This document shows positions 22,339-34,539 of a DNA stretch of 64,000 nucleotides, one piece after another. A program made the position numbers and the translations under genes. The notes below the pieces were generated by a model. The model did not search any database, was not told the DNA's origin, and was given only the letters and a program-made list of their open reading frames with translations. The stretch is taken from NCBI GenBank assembly GCA_016946835.1, contig JACVTC010000118.1:1-64000 (forward strand), read 5' to 3'. Position 1 is the first letter of the stretch. Every line of letters begins with the position of its first letter. This DNA comes from Neocallimastix lanati (nom. inval.). Lineage: Eukaryota > Neocallimastigomycota > Neocallimastigomycetes > Neocallimastigales > Neocallimastigaceae.

Positions 22339-22820
22339 TGTAAGAAACTTAGATAAATTTATTATTTTATTATAAAATTTATCTATCTTTCTTATTTAAT
22401 ACATTAATTTAATACATTAAATTATTGTATTTAGTTTAACCAATAATATTTATTTATTAATTTATATATATTTGATTCTCTTGAGTTCTCTTCGAGAAAT
22501 CAAGAGTTATTATTTTAGAATTTTTATAATAAATAATAATTCAAATAAAATAATTAATTAATAAAACAAAACCCTTTTAATAAAACATTTTTTATAAATA
22601 TTTGTGTCTTTTATTCCTTTTGTGTTATTGTTTATTATAAACTTTCTATAATAAATTCTATCTTATACTTAAGTTAAGTATAATTATTTATTTATATTAT
22701 TTTATATTTATTTAATTATATTTAATTTTATTTTCTCAAATTAATGTTAATTAGCAATAATTAATGTTAATTTGTAGTTAAGAAATTATTTATAATTAAT
22801 TTTATAAGTAATTTCTTACA
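22339..22820 (+). repeat. 3' LTR of the non-autonomous element
   Basis: 482 bp, essentially identical to 19645-20126, followed by the target duplication tgtaa at 22821-22825. Confidence 0.9.
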
Positions 22821-23378
22821 TGTAAAAGGTAAGTTTATTATTAACTAAAATAACGAATAATAACTAAATCTAAAGGCTAAGATAACTTAACACCTCTCTA
22901 TTCGAGTTGTTAATAATAAACACTAAATTAATTAATTCTATAATTATTATTTCTTATTACACTAGAATATAGCGCAGCACTTTATAACTCTATTTGTTAT
23001 CAGTTACTGGGCTTACACTGAATAATATTTTTTCATTAATAATTATAATTTTTATTTAATAATATTAATATTTATAATAACAATTTACGTTAATAGTAAC
23101 GCTAGTGCGTTACAGTTACAAGTTCAATTATTATTTATACATGTCAATAATATTATGATTGGTAAATAATTTAATTTAACTTAGTTTACTAATCACTAAA
23201 TAAAATATATTTAAATAAATATTTAACTATATAATTATTTATAAAATAATAAAATTTAATGTACGAAAGTAATAAAAGATTTTATTTGATTAGCCGAAAT
23301 TGCTAGCTGTTTAGAGATACGTTACGTAACCAAAGAACTATCATTGGATAGGCTTGAAGTTACCATGTATCTGTTACA
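22821..23378 (-). repeat. Solo LTR of the 7.2-kb gypsy family (first copy)
   Basis: 558 bp from TGTAAAAGG to CTGTTACA, the same family as the LTR at 7233-7774. Its first five bases are one arm of the tgtaa duplication, so the non-autonomous element landed five bases inside its left end. Contains the palindromes gtaacgctagtgcgttac (about 23096) and TTACGTAA (23322-23329). No internal sequence adjoins it. The flanks (ctaat before, ctagt after) differ at one base, so any duplication is decayed. Confidence 0.85.
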
Positions 23379-23390
23379 CTAGTGTAAAAG

Positions 23391-24227
23391 TGTAAAGAAT
23401 TATAATTATTATTCAAAATAATTATTATTCTTTATTAAAAAATTAATATTTAAAGTTTATTATTTTATAAAATTTTATGAATAATTTTATTAATTATGTC
23501 ACATAGTAATTATTAATTAATGTTATTGTTTTAAAATTAAATTAAATTATCAATAATTAATATATTAAATTATAATAATGTATTATTGTATTAAAATAAT
23601 GTTAAATTCTATTTAATTAAGAAAAATTAAATTGTATTAAAATGATAATTTTATTTAATCAAGAAATAATTAAATTATATTATTTCTTGGACTTTTAATT
23701 AAGATAATTAAAAGAATTAATTATTTAATTATACTTGTGATTAAATATTAATAAAATTAATATATAATTAGTTAATAAGTTTTCTCCCTAATTCGGGTTT
23801 TCTTATTAACTAAAGATTGATGTAATTAAACACCAATCGAGATCTATCTAGTTTTTTCTTCTAATCTTTTTCTAGATAGAGATAATTTTCCAAGATTAGA
23901 AATCAAATTAATATAAATAGGACTCTTGATTCTTCTAAAAATAATCAAGAGTTATTATTATAAGAAATTATAATAATTAACACAAATATTTTAAAATTAC
24001 TTTTAAATAAAAAATTTTTATAATAAAATAATTTCTAAAATTCTCTTAACCTACTTTTAGTGTTGTTTATTATAATCTTATAATAAACTCTCTAAGTTTT
24101 TAAATTTTCGTTTTCAATTTTTATATTATATTTTTTAATTTTATCTCAATTAATAATATTTTTTATTATTAATTGTAGAAAGAATTAATTATTAATATAA
24201 TTAAATATTTTTAATTAATTCTTTACA
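23391..24227 (+). mobile_element. Solo LTR with aaaag target duplication
   Basis: 837 bp, TGTAAAGAATTA..TAATTCTTTACA, flanked by aaaag at 23386-23390 and 24228-24232. It shares with the 19645 LTR a hairpin actcttgatt..aatcaagagt (about 23930-23958) and the 17-nt segment aatcaagagttattatt, although most of the rest differs. So it belongs to a related family with the same predicted self-primer. Confidence 0.88.
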
Positions 24228-24278
24228 AAAAGGTAAGTTTATTATTAACTAAAATAACGAACAATAATTAAATCTAAA

Positions 24279-24991
24279 TGTTGAAATTATAACTGAATTG
24301 AAATCTCAATTTCAGTTATTTACATTTCAATAATTAAAAATATTATTTATTTAATTATAAATAATATATATATTTAAATAATTAATAATTAATATAAATT
24401 CTTGTTTAATATTTAAAGGGTTATCTTAGGCCTAATAATTCTGAGAATATTAATAAATAAGGTTTATATTAATAATTAATTTCAATGATACATTTGACGT
24501 CACGTGTATTTTATTTATATTATGTTTTTATATATGTTTACAACATATCTATATTAAATTCAATTATTCAAATTAATTATATAATTAAATTTATCCTTAT
24601 ATTTTATTATTATTTATATTACTATATTATTACTATCTTATAATTAAATATTATTATTATGTAACTTACAAAGTATAAAAGAAAGATGTAAAAATATATC
24701 TTTTATGTTCTTTGTAAGGTTATTGTAAAATTACCTTAATAGTAATATATTATAGATATTTTATTATTAAATAAAATAAACAAATTTAAAATTAAATTAA
24801 TTTGATAATTCTAATTATCAAAGTTTATTATAAATAAATTTTTATTAAACTAAACATTTAAATATTTATTATTTTTATTATATATCTATATAGTATATTA
24901 CTATATAGACATATCGACTTAGTGAATATTTTTTAATAAACCATATTATTTTATTTAAATTTAAACTATAAATTATATCATAATCTTAACA
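24279..24991 (+). mobile_element. Solo LTR with ctaaa target duplication
   Basis: 713 bp, TGTTGAAATT..ATCTTAACA, flanked by ctaaa at 24274-24278 and 24992-24996. Contains TGACGTCACGTG at 24495-24506, overlapping a CRE-type palindrome and an E-box. No relation to the other LTRs here is visible. Confidence 0.88.
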
Positions 24992-25488
24992 CTAAAGGCT
25001 AAGATAACTTAACACCTCTCTATTCGAGTTGTTAATAATAAACACTAAATTAATTAATTCTATAATTATTATTTCTTTTTACACTAGAGTATAGCGCAGC
25101 ACTTTATAACTCTATTTGTTATCAGTTACTGGGCTTACACTGAGTAATATTTTTTATTTAATAATTATATTTTTATTTATCAATATTAATATTTATAATA
25201 ACAATTTACGTTAATAGTAACGCTAGTGCGTTACAGTTACAAGTTCAATTATTATTTATACATGTCAATAATATTATGATTGGTAAATAATTTAATTTAA
25301 CTTAGTTTACTAATCACTAAATAAAATATATTTAAATAAATATTTAACTATATAATTATTTATAAAATAATAAAATTTAATGTACGAAAGTAATAAAAGA
25401 TTTTATTTGATTAGCCGAAATTGCTAGCTGTTTAGAGATACGTTACGTAACCAAAGAAGTATCATTGGATAGGCTTGAAGTTACCATG

Positions 25489-26432
25489 TGTAAAATAAAA
25501 TAATAGCTTAGGTCGGCGAGGACAGACTATAATTTATTTTACACTATTTTATTATATCAACACTATAATTAATTATTAACTAAAACACTAAAACTAAAAA
25601 ACTAATTTAATTTTTTGTTTTATAAAAAAAATCCTTTTATTAATATTTCTTTTATTTGTTGAATTTAACTATTCTAAAATCAACAATCACTTAACTGGGT
25701 ACCGTAGGGTCCTTTACCGGAAAGCCTACTAGCAGTTAAGATTTTAAAATAAAATTTAAAATAAAATTTGTTTTATAAAAGATAACTATTCTAATAATAG
25801 TTATAATACTAATTAATAAAATATAAAATTTGTACTATCTATCTTATCTATAATATTTCCTATACTATTCTATTTTCTAACTAAACTATACTATTTTCTA
25901 TACTATTTTCCAACTATCGTTCAATAGTTGAAAATTAACTCTTTTTATACTTTTTGAAAATTAAAATTTAAATTGAATAGATTGTAATAAACTAACTAAA
26001 ATATTATTATATATTTGTAATTACATTTAATAATAAATTACATGAATTTTTATGAGTTATTTTAATATAAAAACTATTTAAAACTATCTAATATTTCTAA
26101 AAATAAATAAACAAAACGACAAGTTTTTGTAAACAAACGGAAAAGGCAATTTTTCTTTGATTATTTTAATTTAACTAATTTATGACTAATTATTTTTAAT
26201 TTACAAGTTTCATGACTAATTATTTTTAATTTACAAAGTTTCATGATTCAAAGTGAGTAATAATGATGTAAATTCTCCAAATAATTTAGTCATACATTTT
26301 TGAGAAAATTAATTAAATTAATAATTTGGAATACATTTAAATTTATATTAAAAATTTGGAAAACATTTTTATCCACAATAATTTACATTACATTACATTT
26401 AAATACGTATTCAAATTATTAAATATTTTACA
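25489..26432 (+). mobile_element. Solo LTR with ccatg target duplication
   Basis: 944 bp, TGTAAAATAAAATAATAGC..ATATTTTACA, flanked by ccatg at 25484-25488 and 26433-26437. Contains two G/C-richer islands, near 25508-25528 (taggtcggcgaggacag) and 25695-25735 (gggtaccgtagggtccttta), unusual for this region. Family not recognised. Confidence 0.88.
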
Positions 26433-26448
26433 CCATGTATCTATTACA

Positions 26449-28089
26449 ATGTTGAGGTTCATATTAGAAAAGGAGTGTGAACATTAAATAAATAGATAAA
26501 TTAAATAACTACCAAATTACACTAAAAGAATTTATTATTACACATTATAAATTTTATTTAAAGAATTATTATTAAAAATATTTATTATTTATAAATTATA
26601 TAATTATTTTATTGTTAAAAATAACTTTATTAATATTAATATTTATTATTATAACAATATGGGAAACCTTTCAATTATTATTACTATTATCACTACTATT
26701 TCTACTATTTCTTTCCTCAGAAAGGCCCCCTTCATAAAATAATATGGATAATACATATTTTATATTATTTAATTACATTATTAAAACCAATCATATAAAT
26801 TAATTAATTACATAAATTTAATATTTAAAATAATAAAATATAACTAATATAAAAATTATTAATATAGAATATAAGAAAATTATTAATAGTAAAGAATATA
26901 ATAATATATTTTTATATAATAAATTATTAAAAATTTAATTAAAAATATCATTATTATTCTATTCTTTATCAACAACTGACAAATGTTGATTATTATCTTA
27001 ATTTAGAATTTACTTCTAAAAGTGATAATAATTTGTCAATTAAAAGGGTAGTTATTAACACAAAAATGTTAATTAAAACACTACAGTTTAAAATAAGAAA
27101 AGAATATTTGTTTTTTTTTTTATATAATAAAACTTTATTTATCAATATAAAATTGTACTTTTTATTATTTTGAATATTTATATTCTTAATAAAAAGTATT
27201 TAAAATAAATGAGAATAAAAGAAAATAATTTATTAAAACTTAAATTTTAAATTTTTAATTCTTGAATTCTGATTTTTTATTTTTAAAGAAATATTTACAT
27301 GTTTTTATATTTTTCTTTTAAGTTTAAATTATTTAAAATAAAACTATATAATTATTTTAAGTAAACACTTTTAAGATAAAATAAACAATTTTGTTATTAT
27401 TAATAAGTTTCTTTTTAATTAATATTAATATCAATTTAAACTGAGATTTAATTTAAAATCGTTAAAGTAAAATAAAAGAATAATTTAATATAAAATACAT
27501 TGTTCTTTAAATTAAAATAATATTTATTTAATAATTTTAAATCTTTTAATTTATTTTTATTAAAATATTATTTTATAATAATCTATAACTAATTAAGAGG
27601 GTTATTATTCCATTTTATTGATTTTTCTTAATTTATAATTTGGTTATTTATCACAACTGGTGCAGGTACACAATAAACTTCAAAAAAAAAAAAAAATGAA
27701 AATAATATATTAGTTAATAATTTAATTTCAATTTCCAGTTTTTTTTATTTTTTTAACTCCTGATTTTTTATTAAGTATTTTCTTTTTCTTTTATACTTTT
27801 TTACTACATGAATTTTTATAATAATTTAAATTATTTTAATTCTTATTAGTATAATTATTACATGTGATTTTAAATAATATTTTTTAAGAGTTATTTTAAT
27901 AATAAAAATATTAATACTAATATAATTAATATTATCTTTAATGACAAATATTATTAATGATAAAATTAAAAAATTTAACAATAAAATTATTGGTAATATT
28001 TTTGATAATATAATTCTTGAAACAATTTAATATTAATAATAATTAAATATAATAATAAAACAATTTAATTAATATAAGATAATAATTAT
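26449..28089. other. AT-rich stretch without a recognised gene
   Basis: Near-pure A/T sequence. Small islands near 26449-26490 (gttgaggttcatattagaaaaggagtg) and 27650-27680 (acaactggtgcaggtaca) could be remnants of element or gene sequence. No frame or RNA gene is supported. Confidence 0.6.
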
Positions 28090-28292
28090 TTAATAATTAG
28101 TCATTAATCAATTTAATTAAATAATGATTTTTTAATAATTAGTCATTAATCAATTTAATTAAATAATAATTTTTTAATAATTAGTCATTAATCAATTTAA
28201 TTAAATAATAATTTTTTAATAATTAGTCATTAATCAATTTAATTAAATAATGATTTTTTAATAATTAGTCATTAATCAATTTAATTTGATAA
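28090..28292. repeat. Tandem repeat, five copies of a 42-bp unit
   Basis: Unit ttaataattagtcattaatc.. starts at 28090, 28132, 28174, 28216 and 28258; the copies differ at one or two positions (aataatg/aataata). The unit is itself partly palindromic (ttaattaa, cattaatcaa). Confidence 0.9.
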
Positions 28293-28420
28293 TTTATATA
28301 ATTATTTTAAATTAAAAATAAAATTTTGGAATTATAAAAATAGTTTAAAATATTTAATACATAAAGTTATTAAACTTAATTATAATTTCCAATAGTATAA
28401 TACGAATTATTAGTTAGTTC

Positions 28421-29007
28421 CGTATCACAACTAGAAAATTAGTAACTATGGTTCAATGGTAAGTTACCATGACCATCAGGGTGAACCCTTAGGGTTCGAC
28501 ATCCACTCTTTCCAAATTTTAATAACTTTTTATTTATTATAACTAGAATATTAAAGAAAATACTAGTGTTTATCGGTTAAACAATTGAACCGATAAAACT
28601 AGAAAAATCTATTTTATTAATATTTTTTATCATTTTTATCAAGATTCATTTTCTAGAAAGAAAACTTGTTTTCTTTAATTTTCTTTAATTTTCTTTAATT
28701 TTCTTTAATTTTCTTTTATTTCTAATAATTACTAATAACAGCTGATAACTTAAAATAATTAATTTTCCTGAAAAACTATAAATAGGTGTAAAATTTCATA
28801 ATAAAATATTTTTACTTGTGCTTTTATTATTTAATTTTAAAGTAATTTAAAATATTACAATGATTAATTAATAAAATAATAATTTACATTTTTTACTAAT
28901 AAAAAATACTTATTTTAATAAAACATATTTTGAATTACTTTAGTGTCGAGAACCTTTTGTGTAAAAAAACCTTATAACAATCTTAAGTAACATTAAGATT
29001 TGTTACA
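28421..29007 (-). repeat. LTR-like repeat, inverted relative to 19083-19639
   Basis: On the minus strand it starts TGTAACAAATCTTAATG and matches 19083-19639 closely. It carries the conserved hairpin gtttatcggttaaac/aaccgataaaac and, on the plus strand at 28441-28508, the tRNA-like module (ggttcaatggtaag then gggttcgaca). The left terminus reads cgtatcac instead of TG; no 5-bp duplication is visible. Confidence 0.7.
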
Positions 29008-29519
29008 GTAAATAAATTTTATATTATTTATATAAATGTATAAATTATAATATGTAAATAAATTTAGATCAATATATGAAAATATAACTATTAAATAAAT
29101 TTATAAGTTAAATAATGAATATATTAATTATTATTTAAATAAATATTTTTTAAAAATAATTATTATTTTATAAATAATTATAAATTATTAATTATTTTTC
29201 ATTAATTATAAGAAATATTAATTATTCATTATTGAATAATTATGATTTCTTACATTAGTATTCGTTATATTAGAATTACTTTAATTAATCATTTACTCTA
29301 TTAAAAAGAATAATTTTTCTTCCTTAAAATATCTTAAATTCTATTGATATATACTTTATTATTTTATTGAACTTTTATCTTCTCTTTTTACTAAAAAATT
29401 GTATTAATTTACTTAAAATCATGCAGTCATGATTTCATATAATTTATATATACATTAATTAATGCATTAACTAATCGAATAATTTTAATAAAAAATTACG
29501 AAGTTTAAAACCTAAACCT
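29008..29519. other. AT-rich stretch, nothing recognised
   Basis: Simple A/T sequence up to the telomere-like repeats. No coding frame or repeat boundary seen. Confidence 0.6.
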
Positions 29520-29578
29520 AACCCTTAAATCTTAAATAAATAAAAGAATTTAAAATCTAACCCTAACCCTAACCCTAA
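29505..29578. repeat. Short interstitial telomere-type repeat (CCCTAA)
   Basis: Degenerate copies (aaacctaaacctaaccctta) are followed after a 31-bp AT spacer by three uninterrupted copies, ctaaccctaaccctaaccct at 29557-29577. TTAGGG is the usual fungal telomere unit. The tract is internal, with at least 29 kb on one side and 34 kb on the other, so it is not a chromosome end here. Confidence 0.8.
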
Positions 29579-29669
29579 TAATATATAATAAATAATAATT
29601 AAATAATAAACTATTAAATAAATAATATATAATAAATTATAATGAAATTTGAATAATCAAACTAATTTA

Positions 29670-29701
<32 letters not shown>

Positions 29702-31582
29702 AAATATTTAAATACTTTTTTTTTTTTTTTATCAATTAATTTTTATTTATTTTTTTTTTTTACCAATTAAATTTTTTTTAGCACCAATTATTTTTATTTT
29801 AATTTTTTAAATTTTTATCAAATTATTTAAATTCGTTTTTTTTTTTTTTTTTTTTGGAAATAAAACTTTTCTCTTTTTTTTTTTTTTTTTTTTTCTTTTT
29901 ATCTTTACTTTATTGTCTTATTTTATAGTATATAAAGTAAGTTTTTTTTTTTTATTTATATGTTAAGAAAAGTAGAATATTTAATTTTTAAAATTAAAAA
30001 ATTTAGATAGAAATTTAAAATAATTTTTAATTTTTACATCAAAAAAAGAAAAAAAAAATAAAATAAAATAAAAAAAAATAAAAAATAGAATAAAAAATAA
30101 AATAAAAGAAAAAAATGAGAAATAAATTTAGAATTATCACCGACTTCCTTTATAAATTTTGGAATGAACTACCATCAACTACTACTACTACTACTACTAA
30201 TAATAATAATTAAAACAAAATGGTTTAAGACGAGTAATCAAAAGTGCATTTTAAAGGACCTCTTTAAAAACAAATTAATATATAAAAATTATTTATCACT
30301 TTAATAATTTAAAAAAAAAATAATGAAATAACAACGACAATAAGGACAATAATAACATTAATAAAAATTATAACATCAACACATAAACAAAACAAAACAA
30401 AACAACTTTTAGAATTATAATTAAAAGGTAAATATAAAATTAATTAAATTTTTATATTATTTTAAAAAATATTTTTTTTGTTACACCATAGTTTAATTTT
30501 TTTTTTTAAATTTTTTTTTTTAAATTTTTTTTAAATTTAATTTTTTATAATTTTAATTATTAATAGTAAATTAAAAAATTTATTATTATTTATTTATTAA
30601 AATTTTAAATTTAAGAGGCCTTTTAAAATAATTCTTTTATTTTAAAGTGACCTTTATTTTTATTTTTTTTATTTTTATTTCTTTAATTTTTATTTTTATT
30701 TCTTTAATTTTTTTTTTATAAAATAAATTATTATATTTTTAATTATTTTATGAAAAATTAAAAATAAATTTTTTATATATTTAAATATATTTATTTATAT
30801 AAATATTTTATTTAAAAAATGTATAATAAATTTTTTTTTTTTATTTAAAGTCTTTTTTTTTTTAAAAGGCCTTTTAAATTTATTATTATTATTTTTTATT
30901 ACTATTATCAATAATTACTAACTATATTTTTTATTTATTTAATTTTATTATTAAATTATATTATAATTAAAATATTTTACAATTCAAATACAAAAATGTA
31001 TTACAATATATCAAAAAAAAAAAAAAAAAAATCAATACATATACAATATTTTCAACTTATTATCCAATAATTATAAAAATTTTCATTACAACGTATCAAA
31101 AAATAATTAATTTTTCAATATAAATACATTCATTCTTCATTCAAACAATAATTAAAAAAAAAAATTTAAATCAATCAAAATTGTAAAAAAAAAAAAATGA
31201 ACCAATAAGTAGGACCAAAAAAAATTTCAATACAATCAAATATTTTTAATTTTAAGCCATACAAAAAATAAAAAAAATTCAATATAATCAAATAATTAAT
31301 GTTTAAAGCCATATAAAAATAAAAAAATTTAATACAATTATAAATTTTCAATTTTTTATCCAATAAAAATAAAAATGTATTAAAAAATATAAAAATTTTT
31401 TTTTCATCACATATATTATAATATAATAACAATATATTTAAATACAAAGAAATAATACAAAATAATTTACTACAAAAAAAAATTACAAAAAAAAAATTAT
31501 ACAAAAAAATAATAATAATAATAATAATAATTATTAAAAAAAAAAATAAATTTATTTCTCCTAATGTATAATCCAAATACAT
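29579..31582. other. Homopolymer-rich low-complexity region
   Basis: Long T and A runs and AT strings. One island at 30125-30290 has coding character on the plus strand: it reads FLYKFWNELPS then seven Thr (act repeat) and four Asn before a stop, and in another frame TKWFKTSNQKCILKDLFKN. The W-N-x-L-P stretch resembles the C-terminus of LINE RT proteins, but evidence is thin. The 135-codon minus frame at 31175-31582 is Phe/Ile/Tyr-rich and compositional. Confidence 0.5.
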
Positions 31583-34240
31583 TTGTAAAGAGACTTAGTC
31601 TGATTGGGATATGTATACAAGGTTACACAGACTAAAGATTAGAATAACTAGGTTAGAAAAATTTTTACTGTGTATTTTATTTGTTATTTGGTTAGGGTTC
31701 TTTTATTATTAAAACAAAATAATTATTTTATGAATCAATAGATTATTTAATTAGAATATAATCCGAATAAATAATTCATATAAATTTTATTTGATAACAC
31801 GTAATTAATGTAAAATAAAGAAACTTTGGTTTTTTAAAATTAAATTAATTTTATTTATTATTTATTGATATAAAAGTTTAATAATAAAAGTTCAATATAA
31901 TTTTTATAAAATAGAAAGTCTTAATTATAATTTTTATAATAAAATTTTCAATTAAAGAATTTTAAAGATAAATCGCCAGAGATAAATTGTCAATAATCTT
32001 TTTCAAAGATTAATTTAAAATAAAAATTAAAATATTTATATTTTTCCTAAACTATGTTTACATGGCTTATAAAATTTTTACATTTTATTTCTATATAAAT
32101 AAAATATTAATTATTTTGTAATTAATTTCCTAATCTAACAAGAGTATATTTTATATTTGATATATGTTATTTATATTTTAATAATTAAATTATAATAAAA
32201 ATAATTATAAAAAATTCTAGTTAATTTTAATTAACACCCTTAAACTTTAAATGTAAATATCTCGACATCTAGGAGGCTTTGAGACCTCATATGATGACGA
32301 AATTATTTTTCTCTTCGCCTATTTTTAACCCTCCATCGCGGCGATTTGGGGAGTTATATACTTTTAAAGTCAAAGCCCATTTTTTATTAATTTTATTTAT
32401 TTATTTCATTAATTTAATATATTCGTTTTTAAACGAATATTTTATTTTAAAGTTTTAATTTATTATAATTTATTATTTATTATTTTCTAATTATGAAATT
32501 ACTAATTTTAATAAAAGTAATATCAAATTTTATTTTAATTTTATTTTTCTTATTTTTACAACATTATGGTTTATTATTAAATTAATTTTTATTAAATAAT
32601 TATATTTATTATAAAACTTTTTAGTGATAAAGTACGAAGTTCAGGTTCCGTTCTTTTAAGGTTTATTCTTTATTTGGGGGATATAATTTATGTTTTATAA
32701 AAATAATTTTATTTAAATTTTATTTAGACGAATTACATTTGCTTATCATTATTAAAAATATAAACTAACATTTATTCTTAAAATTAATATTTATTTTCAT
32801 ATTTTGATCTCAAGAATTACACTAATCTACTATTTATTATTCTTGGACAAAGAAATAAAATCCATTTCAAAGTATTTTTCTCTTTTATAATTATTTACTA
32901 TAATAAAGTTTTCCTATATTAAAGTATAAATATTAATTTACTTTCATTAATGTTAAAATTAAATAATAAAAAATATATAAATTAATTTCTAATAAGAAAT
33001 ACAATAAAAACTAGATTAATACATATATTTATGCTTTTACTACATTTCTTAATTAACATAAATTTATTATTAATTAGAGTTTTTATTTCTATTTCACATC
33101 ATTAGATAATAATTTTTATTATATAACGGTAATTCACATTTATTTATTTATTAATAATATAAAATGAAATATTCAAACCCTAATTAATATAAAATTAGTT
33201 TTTATTATTCAAACATGAATTAATATCATAAATCAAATTTAAATCCAATGATTTTACAACAATTTCGATATGTGGCTTGATTTCTATATATTAATTATAT
33301 TTATAATTAATAATAAATTTTATAGCATAAATCAATGTTTTAAATATATTCTTATTATTTTATACTTATATTTATATAGTTTTTAAATATTTCCTTAAAT
33401 AATAATTATTAATAGTTTATTCTAATCACAAGAACAATTAATTAAATAGTTAATTATAATTAAATAACATAAAAATAAAGCATTTCTCTGAATTAAGAGA
33501 AGTGTCGTCGTTGTTGTGTAAAAGTTAAGATTAAAAGTTATATTATGTTTAGTTAGTTTGTAATTAAAAACATAAGAAAGTTGTTAAATAATCATTTTAA
33601 ATATATGTAGTTTTTATATAAAATTAAATAAATAAATAAATAATAAATTAATAAATTTAATAAATAAATCCCAACAAAAGTACATCGAACTTTTGAGTTG
33701 TATATCATTAATTATTATATATATTTTGCGGTACAAAAAATTTTTTATTTTTTGTACTAAATTATTTTTGATAACTCTAAATAATTATATTTTTTTTTAT
33801 ATTTTTACTTATTGTTATTAAAAAATTATTTTTTTTTATTTATATATAGAAATTATTTTTTTATTATTATTTTATTATTTATTATTAAAGAATTAATTTA
33901 TTTTATATATAGTTTTTATTTAGTATAAAATATTTTTTTTTATTTACATATTAGATTTTTATTAATTATATAGTTTTATAATTTTTCCTTTCTTTGTTTA
34001 CCCTTTTAATTTTTACAATAGTTACCTTTTTACAATAGTTTAAATATAATTCTATAGTTTTTATTATTATTCTTCTTTTATATTTAATTTATTTATATTT
34101 AAAAAATTTAGATTAAAAAGTTTTCTTATGTTCTCTTTATATATAAATTAATAAAAGATTTATTTTTTAAATCTTTAAATTTAATTATATATAAATAACA
34201 TAAGAATAACTATTATTTTTTATTTTCTTTTTTTCTTTTA
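31583..34240. other. Gene-free stretch with G/C-richer islands
   Basis: Starts TGTAAAGAGACTTAGTCTG with an inverted repeat cttagtctg/cagactaaag (31591-31639), which looks LTR-like, but I find no matching end. Islands at 32255-32385 (aggaggctttgagacctcat, ctccatcgcggcgatttggg) and 32630-32690 stand out from the A/T background. They contain no long frame. Possibly LTR or 5' UTR sequence of unidentified elements. Confidence 0.45.
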
Positions 34241-34251
34241 TTTTTATCATT

Positions 34252-34325
34252 TATAAATTATCTTTTATAAATTATCTTTTATAAATTATCTTTTATAAAT
34301 TATCTTTTATAAATTATCTTTATAT
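34252..34325. repeat. Tandem repeat of a 14-bp unit
   Basis: tcttttataaatta repeated five times head to tail with no visible change. Confidence 0.85.
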
Positions 34326-34539
34326 AAATATCTTATATTATTATGTCTTCATAATAATTTAAATATTTATATAATACCTTTTATTTTTTTCATTATAATA
34401 ATTATATTTTTATAACTTTTATTATTCTTTCAACCTTACTTTTTATATTTATTTTATTTACTTTTGGTTAATAATTATTTTACTTTATTTACCCTTTTTT
34501 TTTTAATTATTAACTCTTATATTATTATAGTTATTATCT

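Larger units (their letters stand above)
19645..22820 (+). mobile_element. Non-autonomous LTR retrotransposon with tgtaa target duplication
   Basis: Two 482-bp LTRs (19645-20126 and 22339-22820; I see one difference, c/t near 19968/22662) flank 2.2 kb with no coding capacity, made of A runs (20661-20702, 21284-21323), AAAC/AAT simple sequence and AT-rich filler. A 5-bp duplication tgtaa lies at 19640-19644 and 22821-22825. A purine tract aaagggagcaa precedes the right LTR, and the bases directly after the left LTR are complementary to an internal LTR segment. The near-identical LTRs mean recent insertion. Proteins must have been supplied in trans. Open frames inside (20570-20857, 22144-22329) are compositional. 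Confidence 0.88.
23383..26448 (-). repeat. Solo LTR of the same family, split by three inserted LTRs
   Basis: The pieces 23383-23390, 24228-24278, 24992-25488 and 26433-26448 join into one LTR nearly identical to 22821-23378, once three insertions and one copy of each 5-bp duplication are removed. It ends CCATGTATCTATTACA. Only the bases ctag separate it from the first copy. Confidence 0.88.

Noticed and set aside
28090-28292. CRISPR-like array
   Set aside because: Repeats abut with no unique spacers, and the DNA is eukaryotic; it is a plain tandem repeat.
19083-29007. A single large transposon bounded by the inverted repeats 19083-19639 and 28421-29007
   Set aside because: The repeats belong to an LTR family that also occurs singly at 13991-14601 with its own target duplication, and the sequence between them is explained by independent insertions.
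29505-29578. Chromosome end
   Set aside because: Only a few telomere units, with tens of kilobases of element-bearing DNA on both sides.
31175-31582. 135-codon minus-strand frame resembling a membrane protein
   Set aside because: Composition (A/T runs read as Phe, Ile, Tyr, Asn) explains the hydrophobicity; no conserved motif, no upstream signal.
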